A stretch of 64,000 nt of DNA, from positions 19,887,862-19,951,861 of the forward strand of contig NC_086379.1 in NCBI RefSeq assembly GCF_036588685.1, given 5' to 3'. This document shows positions 33,168-44,895 of this stretch, in pieces. Position 1 is the first letter of the stretch. Each line of letters opens with the position of its first letter. The notes under the pieces were generated by a model. It did no database searches. It saw only the letters and a list, made by a program, of their open reading frames with translations, and was not told the origin of the DNA. The translations under genes and the position numbers were made by a program. This stretch comes from Mytilus trossulus (Eukaryota; Mollusca; Bivalvia; Mytilida; Mytilidae).

Positions 33168-35152
33168 CATGTAATATCAACATACAAATTATGCACTGTC
33201 TGCAATCTAATATGCTACATTATTATATATATTTACATACACATATACATATAGATGTACCTGGTTTAAAAGTTTAGAGATTACAGTATTTTCGTATATT
33301 ATTATAAAATTCACCACATGTAAACATGGTAAATATACTTGACTAGCCTTATAGTATATAGCACTGAAAATGTATTTATCTTGTACTTGAAAAATTCTGG
33401 ACAAATACTGATTCTTACACCAATTCATCATTGTTTATAATACAAGTAAGAAAAACCAGACAATAAATAAATAATTGTTCAATTTCATAAATTATCAAAA
33501 TTAAAGAGAGGCAGTTTAAATACTAAGCACTAGTTGAAAAGAAAAGACAAGTGTCCATAAAGTGTCACATACAGGTAATAATCCAGAAGGTTGGTGAAGG
33601 AAGTCCACACTTACGATAAACAATTACCTGGTTTTTTTTAATGTTTTTTTATCTATATTTTTTAGGTTTTTATGCTTGACCCCTATTTGACTTTGCCCCT
33701 GCTGCAACCACCCTTTAAAAATGATGGATTTACATGTGCTAAAAAAAATATTGTACAAAATTACCCCCAATAAAATTGGTAACTTGTTGTGTGTGTGGTA
33801 GTCCAACATCACTGATCATTCTCTGAAGAATTATGGAGGTATATAAACCATGATTGTTTGGTTAGGTTCAAGAAAAATATAGAACAAAATACTGATAAAG
33901 TAAAGTAGTAATTATCTACTTGTTACTGTATCCCTGCCTTGAATATGAACAGTACTAACAAGTGCTGCCTTACCTGAAAAGGGGAGGTAACTAGAATCAA
34001 AACATAATTTTCGAATCAATTCAGGATTAAACAAAATGCTAATTTTAATGATCTTGATTGGACGATTACAACAGTTGGATAGCAGCACTTAAAACAAATA
34101 CCCATTTTATAAATAAATAATCAAATTAACAAAAGAATGTACCCTTTTTACAAATGTTTTGATAAACAATTAGTATTGGAAAAAATTAAAGAAATGATGC
34201 CTTGTGATTTGTGAATGAGATTTCTTTCCTGAGATTCATATTCAATAAAATATTACATAAATTGTAAAAATAAAGTGTGGTTATATGGCACAAGTTAAGT
34301 TACATGATAATATGGTAATCACAAAACTGCACGTACAACAATAAATATATAAAATATGTTTTATTACAAAATAGGACCTAAACATGTTATAGGAGTGGGA
34401 AAAAAACAACAGAATTGCTTAGTTTTAGCTTGTTTAAAGATTTAAGAGCAAAAAAAAAAAAATTGAGAAAAAAGACTTTAAACACGTTAAGCTAAAAAAA
34501 AATGAAAAGATTCATCTTGAATTTTTGTTATTAAAATTGCAATTTTTGTTTTCTTCATTTAAGAAAATTTAATAAATAATACCAAAGATGATAATATACT
34601 TGGTTTACTTTTATTTTATTTTTAAAACAATGTACATGTATATTTATCTATAGATTTTTTTCATCTTTAAAATGTATGTCCTGATAAAAACTGCTTTGTC
34701 AAAAAGCTGTGTTAAATACATTTGTACATCATGTACATGGTAGATCTTAATCTAATTATATGTACAACATGTACAAATTACAACAAATCATAAACAGCTT
34801 AACAAATGTAGGTCTTTTTTTATAATTAAAAAGAAAAAGAAAATTGTTCATTTGTACAGATCTATGCAAAATCAAAATGTGTGGTTATATAATTTGGTCC
34901 ACAAATACAACCTGAACATCACAAAAATGTAATAAAAATTGTAATAAAATAACAAACAAAACAAAATGCACTAACTGAAACAAAAAAAGAAGAAAACAGT
35001 AATTAGCACTAACCTAATAAGGAAAATATACACAGTATATCAATGACATAACAGGGAAAATATAGCAATCAAACTGATATTTTGTTGGAAATACATGTAC
35101 AATGTACAATGTATACAACAAATAGAAAATGTCCAAGTCTTCTTGTCAGTTG
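33168..35152. other. AT-rich 3' flank of the zinc-finger gene
   Basis: Probable 3' UTR / downstream sequence of the minus-strand zinc-finger gene. Several TTTATT (minus-strand AATAAA) sites exist, but none can be singled out as the poly(A) signal. Confidence 0.4.
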
Positions 35153-36802
35153 TCACTCTATTACAATAAACATTTCTTGATTTTCCCCTTGAGGTTGTTG
35201 TTGATGAGGTAATTTGGATGAACTGTCGCTGAAATTGCCGTTCAAATTGCTGCCACTAGGTTGCTGATCCTCTGCTGAATGTCGCTGCAGGTGTTCGACA
35301 AGTAAAATGGCCTGATTAAACTCCTTTCCGCACTTTTCACAGTAGTAGGGTTTCAAACCTCGGTGGCTTCTTGTGTGTTTTTGTAAGTCCCGGAGCTCCT
35401 TGAATTGTTCCAGGCATAAAGTACATTGGTACGGCTTATCCACTTTGTGAATGGTGATATGGTCTTCAAAGCTATCTTTGGTCTTGTATTCACCACCACA
35501 AATGCCACATTTGTAATTGTCTTTCTCCTTGACCTTTTGTTCCTCGACGACAGAGGTCATAATACTTTCCTCTTCATCCATGACATCATCCTCCGTCGCT
35601 GAGGTTGTTGGTTGTTCCATGTGAAGCCTGTTCAATTTTTCATCAGCTCTCCTTTGTTGCTCTCTATAAGCTCTTATTTCTCGATCATAAGCAGCTAACA
35701 TCTCCTGTTCAGCAGAATTAAATACATTTTGGTCTGGGTCCTGTTTCAACTGTTTCTTCATTTTCCTCCACGGTAGCAATGTATCATCTAAGAATTCTGG
35801 TCCCCTTTGGCTGTAGCTTTGATCCCTTGCGTGTGCCATCATGTGTGAAAAATATGAATCTGTATTAGGGAATGCCACCGAACAGAGTCCACAATTGTAG
35901 GTGACCTTATTGTCAGGAGTATGACCCAGTTTCTGAGTGGTTGAACTTTCTTTTCTCTTCATTTCGAGTTTTGAAAACATGTTTAATTTTAATGCTTCAT
36001 TTGTCTTTGTCTCTCCTCCTCTGTCAGGTGACAGACTGCCACTTCTACCAGATTGTGAGTAATCAATAGCATGAATAGCTTGGTATTTTGGTCTGGGAGG
36101 TTCAATCGGTAAATCTCTTATTGCTGACCCTATTTCCTTTTTCAAGTTTTCTATTTGTGAGTTATTTAGTGCGTATATTTCTTTCTTTAGAATGTCCATT
36201 TGGGAAGTATTGCTGTCAAGATCCCTCATATGAACATCCCTTTGTGAATTATGAAGGGAACCATTTTCTTTTTTAGGAAGTCGCATTCTAAAATCAGTTG
36301 TTTCCTCAATTTCCTTTTTTGTAGCGATATTTGTAAGATGTATTTTCATATGTTTCGAAAGATTTCCTCTGTCTCTAATAGCTCTGCCGCAAATTTCACA
36401 TTTGTATAATTTCACGCCTGAATGAATTGTTAGATGGGTCTGAAGCGTGCCATTTCTGCTGAAACTTTTGCCACAGATGCCACAGCGATGTGGCTTGTCA
36501 CCCGTATGTGTTCTGATATGTGTTCGAAGGTTTGCCTGATTGCTTATTTTCTTGTGACAAACTGGGCATTCATAAGGCTTCAATTCATCAGGAGTCTGGA
36601 ATGGTCCAACTTTCCGTATTTTCATCTTCAAGGAAGTATCGCTTTCACTTGTGGCCTGGTATGGTTCTGTTTGATAAAAATTTGATTGGTTTGATGGCTC
36701 ATGTGGTTCATCTTCTTGACTTTTTTGTGTCAGAGTTCTTGTGATGTTTTCTATGCAGGCATCAAGCTTACTGGGTCGTACTCCTTTTGTTACACTGTCC
36801 AT
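35153..36802 (-). CDS. C2H2 zinc-finger protein, 549 aa
   Basis: Uninterrupted minus-strand frame. It has seven C2H2 fingers: residues about 77-99, 105-127 and 133-155 (a tandem trio with TGDKP / SGVKL linkers), a lone finger at 302-324, and three more at 430-452, 458-480 and 486-508, the last pairs joined by KVDKP and RGLKP linkers. Between the clusters is a long charged, probably disordered and partly helical stretch (about 345-395, rich in Glu, Arg, Gln). The C-terminus is Gln/Ser-rich. The protein is probably a nuclear DNA-binding regulator; I do not recognise an orthologue. The start ATG is at 36802. A splice acceptor at 36864 shows an upstream non-coding exon. Confidence 0.92.
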   Translation of the reverse strand: MDSVTKGVRPSKLDACIENITRTLTQKSQEDEPHEPSNQSNFYQTEPYQATSESDTSLKMKIRKVGPFQTPDELKPYECPVCHKKISNQANLRTHIRTHTGDKPHRCGICGKSFSRNGTLQTHLTIHSGVKLYKCEICGRAIRDRGNLSKHMKIHLTNIATKKEIEETTDFRMRLPKKENGSLHNSQRDVHMRDLDSNTSQMDILKKEIYALNNSQIENLKKEIGSAIRDLPIEPPRPKYQAIHAIDYSQSGRSGSLSPDRGGETKTNEALKLNMFSKLEMKRKESSTTQKLGHTPDNKVTYNCGLCSVAFPNTDSYFSHMMAHARDQSYSQRGPEFLDDTLLPWRKMKKQLKQDPDQNVFNSAEQEMLAAYDREIRAYREQQRRADEKLNRLHMEQPTTSATEDDVMDEEESIMTSVVEEQKVKEKDNYKCGICGGEYKTKDSFEDHITIHKVDKPYQCTLCLEQFKELRDLQKHTRSHRGLKPYYCEKCGKEFNQAILLVEHLQRHSAEDQQPSGSNLNGNFSDSSSKLPHQQQPQGENQEMFIVIE

Positions 36803-36863
36803 TCTCTCTGACTGGACAATGCTGTCCAGGATTGAATGGTTACTTCACAACATCATTTGACAT
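36803..36863 (-). promoter_or_regulatory. 5' leader of the zinc-finger gene with splice acceptor and short upstream ORF
   Basis: Reading the minus strand, a T-rich tract ending CAG (acceptor at 36866-36864) is followed directly by ATG TCA AAT GAT GTT GTG AAG TAA at 36863-36840. This is a seven-codon upstream ORF (MSNDVVK) that ends 37 bases before the main ATG. It could lower translation of the main frame; that is inference. Confidence 0.6.
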
Positions 36864-36866
36864 CTG

Positions 36867-39780
36867 AAAAAATATAAATAGATATATTTTATTATGCTGA
36901 TATCAAATGAAGGTATGGATTCAAATCTTTTATCTTGCTGATCCTAAAAATCATATTTAAAATTGTACTAATATTGAGCATGTTGACTATACAATATACT
37001 CTATGGCCATTGATGGCTGGAAATCTAATGATGGAGGAACTTTCTGACATGACAAAACCGTGTGTCTACTAGTACTGTGTGCCATCGAAAGTATTTCTTC
37101 CTTCATTTCTATGCATTTTAAGAATGGTGAACAGGCTGATACATGGTATATTGCTTATTGCATTAAAATGTATTTCCTTATAAAATAACCAATATTTTCA
37201 TTAATTGTGATCATAGTAATTATGACAGTTCTAATGCCAAGACTACTGTACATGTATGTTCATACACCCCCCCCCCATTTTCATTAGTCACAAGCTGTCC
37301 TTAAGGTTCCCACATCATTTTCTTACTATTTTGTTATGGTGGATCTTGATGTCACTGTCAAAGTCAGAAGTCATGAACCTTTAGCAATAGCTTGCAGCAT
37401 CAACAACAAATAATTTTGATACACATTTTGTACAACGTTAAAGAAAGTTTTGAAGGGCAAACCTTTTCAACTTTTCAAAGGCTTTAATGATTTTATATAG
37501 CAAATTACACAGTAATGTACTATGCAACATGCTATTTTGAATTTAAACAGGAAAACTGGATGCATCAATTTAATTGTAAACAACAAAATTATATCAGAAC
37601 TATGGTACGAAATTTCCTCAGTTTAACAAGTTGCAGTTAATATTCATGTATTTACTTTTAATTAAACTTGTAAAGTTATTAAATATTATCGATAATTCTA
37701 CTCATGTTATTTGGCATGAAATTTTGTTCTGTTATACGTTTTATTTTATACTCGTTTAAAAGGGCATGAAGGGGATGCAGATTGAGTAAGTCAATATCAA
37801 ATCACATGTTTGACTTTTTAACTTTATCTTTTTAACTAGATTTAAATATTACTTATCTAAATTTTCATTTGCAGAAACATAATTAAATATAGCAATTAAT
37901 AGTATATTTTGATCCAGAGTTCTCTTGTTAGACATGACAGATGTGTCGATCAACAAATATGTACCTGTACAGGTGGTAAGCGATCTGAAGCACGATATCC
38001 CTAAGCGTTTTTTAAACTGTAACAAATAGGACCCTTGGGATTATATGGGGACGAAGTCCCCAATAACAGTAGAAAATTCAATAAAAAAAATAAATCAGGA
38101 AAATTTCCCGAAATTTTTCATTGTACATTGTACTAATGAACTTCAAATCGTTCAATTTTTTTTATGTCATGTTTTGAAATCCCAGACCTGCCCAAAAATC
38201 TTCAATGTACTTTCTTCTTCCGGTCTCTTATTGTGTGAATCTTTGAGTAAAATATTTATTTATGATCAGTCTAGTATAAAATAGGAAGGAATGCAATTAC
38301 CAATTTCATTTTTAATAATTCTTTGATATAAAAAAACGTTACCTGATGATAGTGTTTTTTTGTTTACATTGCATATGACTTCATAGTTAAATAGCGTTAC
38401 AACTAAAATCCCTAACAACAGAACCAAAATCCAACCCATTACGGTATTTCTGTTTCTTTGTTCATGTTGTTTTTTAACAAATATTTATGTGGATTATTTT
38501 ACAATGGCAGAAGATAATTTCACGATGGCGAGGGTCATTTGACAGTGGAAGATATTTCAACGCTGGCAGTAAGCCATCATAAAAATGGTCATGGAGATCC
38601 CTGAAAATGTCCTGAATATTGTGTTTTCTGCCTAATATAGAAACTACATGTATTTATTAGATCAAGTTGTACTTTTATTAAATAAACAATGTATAACCCC
38701 CATCAAATAAAAATTGGCAGGTCTCGATGGACACTACCGCCTACTTGGTCGAAATGAAAGAAAAAAAACATGGATGTAAACAAAGTGAAAGTGCATCTCA
38801 CTCCATCTACATGTAACAATGACACATATGACAGTCAAAAGGCAACACAAAAATAAAATAATCATAAACAATAATATGTTAAAATACAAGTATGGACAAT
38901 ATTCATTTGATAAATGTTAAACTGTGATGTGGTATGTGATGAGAAGTGGTGTAAAGCATCCATAATGACAAGTACTTTTTTCGCTTGTCCAGGATTCTAA
39001 AGTGTTTACCATTACTAAACAGGAACATATTGATATATAAATGGTCAATTGTAGACAACAATATCATATACGAATATAAAAAATCAGTATGGTGACTCTC
39101 CTTAGAGCTTTTAAAGATGTTAAAACATCAAGAAGCTTGTACATGTACATGTAAATTTGGACCAGGTCACGGCAAGTGCTCGTCCGTGCACTTTACATTA
39201 TGTATGAAAACAAGGTCGGACTATGGTGAGAATGCAACATGTTCATTATGCTTTAAGGTATCAAATACATGTAGTATTTTTAAGCAATCTTAGAATACTA
39301 ACATTACACATTTCAATTTTTGGAGCGAAAGTTTTTTGTTCTGAACAAAGGATGTTCGATGTTGGTTATAATCACAAAACAAGTCCGGACTTCCGGTTTC
39401 ACCGATTACCATTATGCAAATTGTGTGCGTGCATGAATAACTGAGTGAGTCCAATGAGGCAGTCGCGATATAATAATGATGAAATTTAAAATTAAATGTC
39501 ATCAATTTTATGTGAATTTATAATGTTATATGTCCTTTCATAGAAAACTAGAGGATGTAAAATAATGTACATGTATGAACTACTTTTCCGGAAAAAAGAC
39601 ATTAAAAACAAATTAAAGTAGTGGTAATTTTATATGCCGGGACTGTTAATTTAATAACATATTATAAGTATACACTATACCCAGCTACATGTACTAAACT
39701 ATTGTAATTCCGTCCTAAGTTTCAGGTTACATCGGGTGGCGAAGACGAAGGATATAATGCTTATTATTTTTCCATTGCAA
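36867..39780. other. Intergenic, no supported exon
   Basis: AT-rich. The 5' exon and promoter of the zinc-finger gene must lie upstream in this direction but could not be placed. Contains a C-tract near 37267 and scattered small open frames. Confidence 0.4.
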
Positions 39781-39804
39781 GTTATTTCCGTGTCATACAG
39801 ACTA

Positions 39805-39990
39805 AAATGGAGGGGCAGGACCTTTTTCGGGACGTCGGGATCGGATGTTTTTAAGCTCGGGATTTCGGAATTGGTCCATTTGGGATCCGGGGATTCTTTT
39901 TTTTCGTATTTCGAGATGTCTGAATTTAATTCCGGGATTCTCGGGATTCCATGGATTTCTAGGGATTAGGACCTCCGATCCACCCTCCCC
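39805..39990. repeat. Degenerate CGGGAT-type repeat block
   Basis: Many irregular copies of CGGGAT/TCGGGAT/CCGGGATT (for example GTCGGGATCGG, CTCGGGATTTCGG, TTCCGGGATTCTCGGG). Similar wording occurs at 48090-48280 and, as GATCCCGAAATC, in the tandem units (about 49470-49580). The overlapping open frames are by-products. Confidence 0.5.
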
Positions 39991-40549
39991 CACATTTAGA
40001 GGAATAAAAAAACGGATGCAAGTAAAAACTTAACTGTTTTTATTTTGAATTCTTATGACCATTGCCGTAATGTGAAGATTTAGTTCAAGTTTATAATGTT
40101 AACACTTCAAGTTATCGTCCTTTCCGACTACTTTGCCTTTTTATTGTCGTGTTTTACATACGGGGTATGCCTATATATATATATGCCTGGTGGTACTTAT
40201 TAATAAAGATTTCTTTATATATTTTAATTGGTAATGAGGTAATATTCGTTCGTGGGGGGAAACTGGGGGAGGGGGCGTGGATTCGTTCCCTTTTTTATGG
40301 CACATTTTTACCTTTCGCAAAGACTCGCTTATTTATCAATATTTTGTTCATCTATTTCCAGCAAATAATAAGGTAAATTGGCAAACAATGAATTTCATAT
40401 AATGGCTACGTTTCGAGTTTCACATTAGATATCGTGTACAATATGTCACAATTCTTGATATACAAATAACGTATTGGGTTTCAACAAGTATATTTTTATT
40501 TGTATACACCAAATGCCAAAGCACAATGCTAAATGAATGTTTTGACAGA

Positions 40550-40727
40550 ATGACTATGACATCTGTATGCGTATTCGTTGTGTTCGTGTTGCTTCTAGAA
40601 CAACCCAAACTAGCAGTATGTAAAACAAGCTCAGCATGTACGGATAAGATGGATTCTATGATGTTTCAGGTTTTCTGGGCTGGACTGAAAAGTTTGAAAC
40701 AAGAGCCCAATAAAAACGACGATAAAG
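40550..40727 (+). CDS. Short-chain collagen C4-like secreted protein, exon 1 (signal peptide)
   Basis: Encodes MTMTSVCVFVVFVLLLEQPK, a typical signal peptide, then VCKTSSACTDKMDSMMFQVF. The exon ends at AAAG|GTAGGT (GT at 40728) in phase 1. I prefer the ATG at 40550 because it places the hydrophobic core next to the start. An in-frame ATG at 40526 would add eight residues, but TTTGACAG just before 40549 could be a splice acceptor. The mature protein is presumably extracellular. Confidence 0.75.
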
Positions 40728-41236
40728 GTAGGTCGACTATATTTTTTTTATGGAAATGGAAAAACACGGGATATATATATATTTCTGATGGATTGTATAG
40801 GGTTAAATACATTTTTAGGAACCTTTTATAATAGATATATATATACGAATGCAACTGCAGGGAGTGGATGTACTTTTTGTCGCTTAATTGGCTCGTGCCG
40901 TCCTTAACTGTTTAAACCAAATGTGATTGATTTATGTGCATAACTGTTTTTAAATTAATTGTGGTATACAATATATCTCAGAGTACACTCACCATGTCTC
41001 ATTGACATTTATCTGATTGATTAAATGATTGATATATTGGTATTTAATACAACTTTCAGCACTAATGTGCTATTTCGACGCGGTCAGTTTCTGTTTTGGA
41101 AAAGGGGGCAGGGGGATGGTCAATTAAGATTTGTGGCATGCACACCTGCCGTGTGCGGGATTTGAATTCCTTGTACAACCTCAGCAATGAAAGGCTAGTG
41201 GTACTTATTCTTTTTGTTTTCCCTTTTTAATTGCAG

Positions 41237-41317
41237 GAAGAGAAACTGGTGGTGCAAGTTACATACAATGGGGCAGATCAACGTGTACTAGTAGAAATTC
41301 TGAACTCGTTTACGACG
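41237..41317 (+). CDS. Short-chain collagen C4-like secreted protein, exon 2
   Basis: Flanked by TTGCAG| (acceptor, 41236) and GACG|GTAATA (donor, 41318). It begins and ends in phase 1, so it is a symmetric 81-bp exon. It encodes GRETGGASYIQWGRSTC and ends with ELVYD. The GGASYxxWGR start is the opening signature of the 'short-chain collagen C4-like' domain seen in many mollusc secreted proteins. Confidence 0.85.
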
Positions 41318-41875
41318 GTAATAATAATCCTTACACTTTTATTTCTATTGAATTTTCTTACGGTCGATTCAATGAGATGAACGACTCTATTATCCTGTAA
41401 TGCATACAAAGCTAGTGCGTTCTAAATATATGCCCGAAGAAACGCTCAACAACTTGTCTTCTCATGAATACGTAGTTCGACTGTTTATAATGCTTTAATC
41501 AATTTTATAGATATTACCCAATACATATGTGTGCACCACATTAGCGACATTTCAAAAGAATCCCCCTTCCTCAACAAAACTCAAATACAGACTGAAATAA
41601 ACAGTTAATAAAAGCTACCAAAAAAACCAAAACAAAGTAAGAATTAGAGGTAAAAAAAAAGAAGAAAAATGTGAAATACATTATAGATCATTTGGTCGAA
41701 AGTTGTCTCATTCATTTGCAGTCATGCTAAACTTTCCTATTTAATTTTACTGATGATAAACATGTTAAATTAGTTCCTATTCTATACCAATGCAATTTCA
41801 TTTATATCACAGAAACGCGTTTTCTTTCGATTTTAAAATATGTACTAGTTTCCAATTATCAGTATTATTTTCTAG

Positions 41876-42369
41876 GATACACTGGTGGATCGTCTTACAC
41901 AAAATCAGGATCAGCAGTTAACCACCTATGCCTTCCAAAACAACCACAATGGGGAGCTTATGACGAGAAAGTAAACAATAATGCTTTTGTTGGTGGAGTC
42001 GCTTTCCACCTCCACGATATCGACATAAAAAATTCCCTTTTTGACCACAGCAAATATGATGGGTACAGTTTACCATGTTCTGTCTGTCATACCAAGACTG
42101 GGTCATCAACAATTATGATCCCTGGCCGTAAAGATTGCATAGGTGGTTGGAAAAAAGAGTATACTGGGTACCTAATGTCTGGGTGGCCTGGACATGCATC
42201 TGCAACGGAATATATCTGTGTAGATGCCGATTCTGAGAAATTAAAGAAAGCTTCAAACTGGACCGACAAGCGTATGTTATTCTCAGTTGCTGCCAAATGT
42301 ACCGAAATACTTCCTTGTCCTCCATATGTTGATGGACGGGAAATGACCTGTGTCGTATGCTCACAATAA
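41876..42369 (+). CDS. Short-chain collagen C4-like secreted protein, exon 3 (main domain and stop)
   Basis: Acceptor TTTCTAG ends at 41875. The split Gly codon joins exon 2 to give ELVYDGYTGGSSYTKSG. It contains the family blocks LCLPKQPQWG, CSVCHTK, IMIPGRKDCIGGW, SGWPGHASATEYICVD and the C-terminal LPCPPYVDGREMTCVVCSQ. TAA is at 42367. The full product from the 40550 start is 250 aa. No Gly-X-Y collagen repeat is present, which is usual for this misnamed family; function is unknown. Paired cysteines suggest disulphides in an extracellular fold. Confidence 0.88.
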
Positions 42370-42387
42370 AAATATACGACTTTTCAA

Positions 42388-42393
42388 AATAAA
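42388..42393 (+). terminator. Poly(A) signal of the collagen C4-like gene
   Basis: AATAAA 19 bases after the stop codon, the first canonical signal downstream of the stop. Confidence 0.55.
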
Positions 42394-42399
42394 TGATAT

Positions 42400-44216
42400 A
42401 AATCCTCATTTGTTTCCATTGTTTCTGATTAAAAGTAAAAAGGGATATCAAAATGAGAGAAAAAGGTGTGAGTGAACGTCAACGAGACAGCAACACCACG
42501 ACAAAATTTCCAAACAGGTCAATAGCAAGTCTTCAACAGCAGATAATTTTATGTCAAAGCTAAAGGTACAAATATAAATATCTCGTTATTGTCGAGCTGG
42601 TTATGTATATAAATTGAGACGCGAGACATTATTTCTACGTATTCAACAAGAAGGAAAACTATACAATTGATTTAATGCATGTTCAATGTGCAATTACCAA
42701 AATGTAATACCTTCACATATACTTCCTCGCAAGGTTTGAATACGCAAATACTTAGAAAACAAGGGTTTTTGCCTCTGTATATTCATATCCCAATCGACAT
42801 AATTGTTTTTCGTCAGGTATATTTACTGCAGGTATAAATGTATGTACTTTGCAATGATCATTCAAATACTTTTTATCGACTTAGATTCAAGACCATTGAC
42901 GCATAAGTGTGTCTCATTGGGAAGAAAATTCAGTAAAAGATATTGTATGCGCATGTTCTCCTAGCTAAATGCAACTTAGATTTGAAATAGTGTACATATT
43001 GTGTTTTTTTTTACTTATAACTGTTCTTTTTAGTACATGTAACTTCTGAATACCAGGCATTGTATATTGACGAAGGTATATCATAATAAAGATATATATA
43101 AGAACATTCAGTAAAAGATAATTTGAACTAAATCAACATTGCTGATTAATTAAAAATTGCTTGGCCAGAACCGACAATTATTATACAGTATGTGCTTTGC
43201 TCATTGTTGAAGGCAGAAGCTAATTTATTTTAAATTGGTATCTTGTCTCTTATTATGAAAAGTCGTCTCATTTGGCTTTTAAAACACATCTTCTTTTTTA
43301 CATTAATAAAGGCAGAAAACTTATTTTAATATTAATAACACTTGTCGCCATCGTCACAAGTGATAGATTTGTTTAATTAAAAGTTCTTTATTTTATTTTT
43401 TTTATTTTTAAAGCACATTTTCAGTTTTTCAGTTTTTGCAATCATGTATTACCAGTATTTCTGGTGTTTTGTACATTTAACGGATTGGAACACTAGTCAA
43501 GTCTCAGGACGATTTGGAGATGTGCTATATATATATATATATATTACAAATGTTAAAGACCGTATGTTGCCCTCCAGCCGTCCTATATGGTTTTATTGTG
43601 TTGTAATTTGGCTGCTTTCTAATTGACAAACGCCCATCATTTCATTGTTCAGACTGTTATTCTTTAAACATGAATAATGCTAACACACACAAATAATTTC
43701 GGATTAATGCATTGCCAATTATAAAACAATTTTTCTAGCATTATTTAATACCAAAATTCATAGATTTATTATATATCGCATAGCAAATATTTCAATTGTG
43801 CCAATCAAGGTCAACAGTTTAACACTTGTAATTAGATTCATGTAACTTAAAGTCAGTATAAGCAACACGCATGACACATTGTGTATCATATAAGGTGAAA
43901 TTTATAATAACAGACATATAAAACATGAAAATAGCATTAATAATAAAAAATACATTATAATTACTCTTGAATGTTTGTTTTCCCTTTATTATTTCTATGT
44001 CCAGCAGTGCACTTCGTCTTAACACCAGGAACATTATCATTTAAGACCTATAAGGTCATCTGCTTACCCTTCCGGATCACCTGAGATCACCCCCAGATTT
44101 TTATAGGATTTGTGTTGCTCAGACTAAGTTACTTTTTTATGTTGTGACACAATGTACGTGTTGTGTACTTTTGTTTGCCTGTTTGTATTTTTCTTTGTTA
44201 ACAATTGCACTGTCAA
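42400..44216. other. Intergenic with a repeat fragment and (TA)n tract
   Basis: Contains a diverged family C copy at about 43170-43300 (GTGCTTTGCTCATTGTTGAAG, TTTGGCTTTTAAAACACATC) and a (TA)n tract near 43528-43545. No gene supported. Confidence 0.45.
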
Positions 44217-44345
44217 GGATATAAGAAGATGTGGTATGAGTTCCAATGAGACAACTCTTCATCTAAGTCACAATAAGTTAAAAGTAAACCTTTATAGGTC
44301 AAATTACAGCTTTTAATATGGAGCTTTGGTTCACATAGAACAATG
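44217..44345 (+). repeat. Truncated family A repeat
   Basis: GGATATAAGAAGATGTGGTA, CAATGAGACAACTCTTCATC, AAACCTTTATAGGTCA and GGAGCTTTGGTTCACA; similarity stops near 44345. Confidence 0.7.
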
Positions 44346-44895
44346 TGTTTCGACATCAGAGTTTAAATTCCCTTTGATATCGTCCACATCTCTTTTACTA
44401 AGTCAGGAATACGACAGTTGTTATCCATAGGTTAGAGCATTTGATTTTGCCACCTGCTTATGGACTTTCCGTTTACTCTTTTTTGTTGCTTGAAAAATAG
44501 AAAGTTAAAACAAATGTGTTGGTTTGTCAACAAAGACACAACAGAGATGTTTATAAAGTAAAGAGATGTGATATGATTGATTATGAAACAACTCAAACTA
44601 TCACCGTACTACACCAACATGACCAAATAATGATTAAAATTCATTTTTTAAAACGGCCCAAGGTTCAATGTGTCTGTGAGCGTTAGCATATGATATAGAC
44701 CAACGGTGTTTTTGACTTTTAAATGTAGTAATAATGATAATCTATATTTTTTATTAGCTCACAAAAAAATATGACTCACGACTTATATATTAAAAAACAT
44801 ATTTTACAGTTTTTGAAAAATCAAATATTTTTAATATGCGGTCATCAGATTAAAAAAAAATGTCCTTTAACAAATAAATTCCGAAATCAGTAAAA

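Noticed and set aside
42087-42451. Minus-strand frames opposite the collagen C4-like exon
   Set aside because: Shadow frames of the conserved plus-strand domain.
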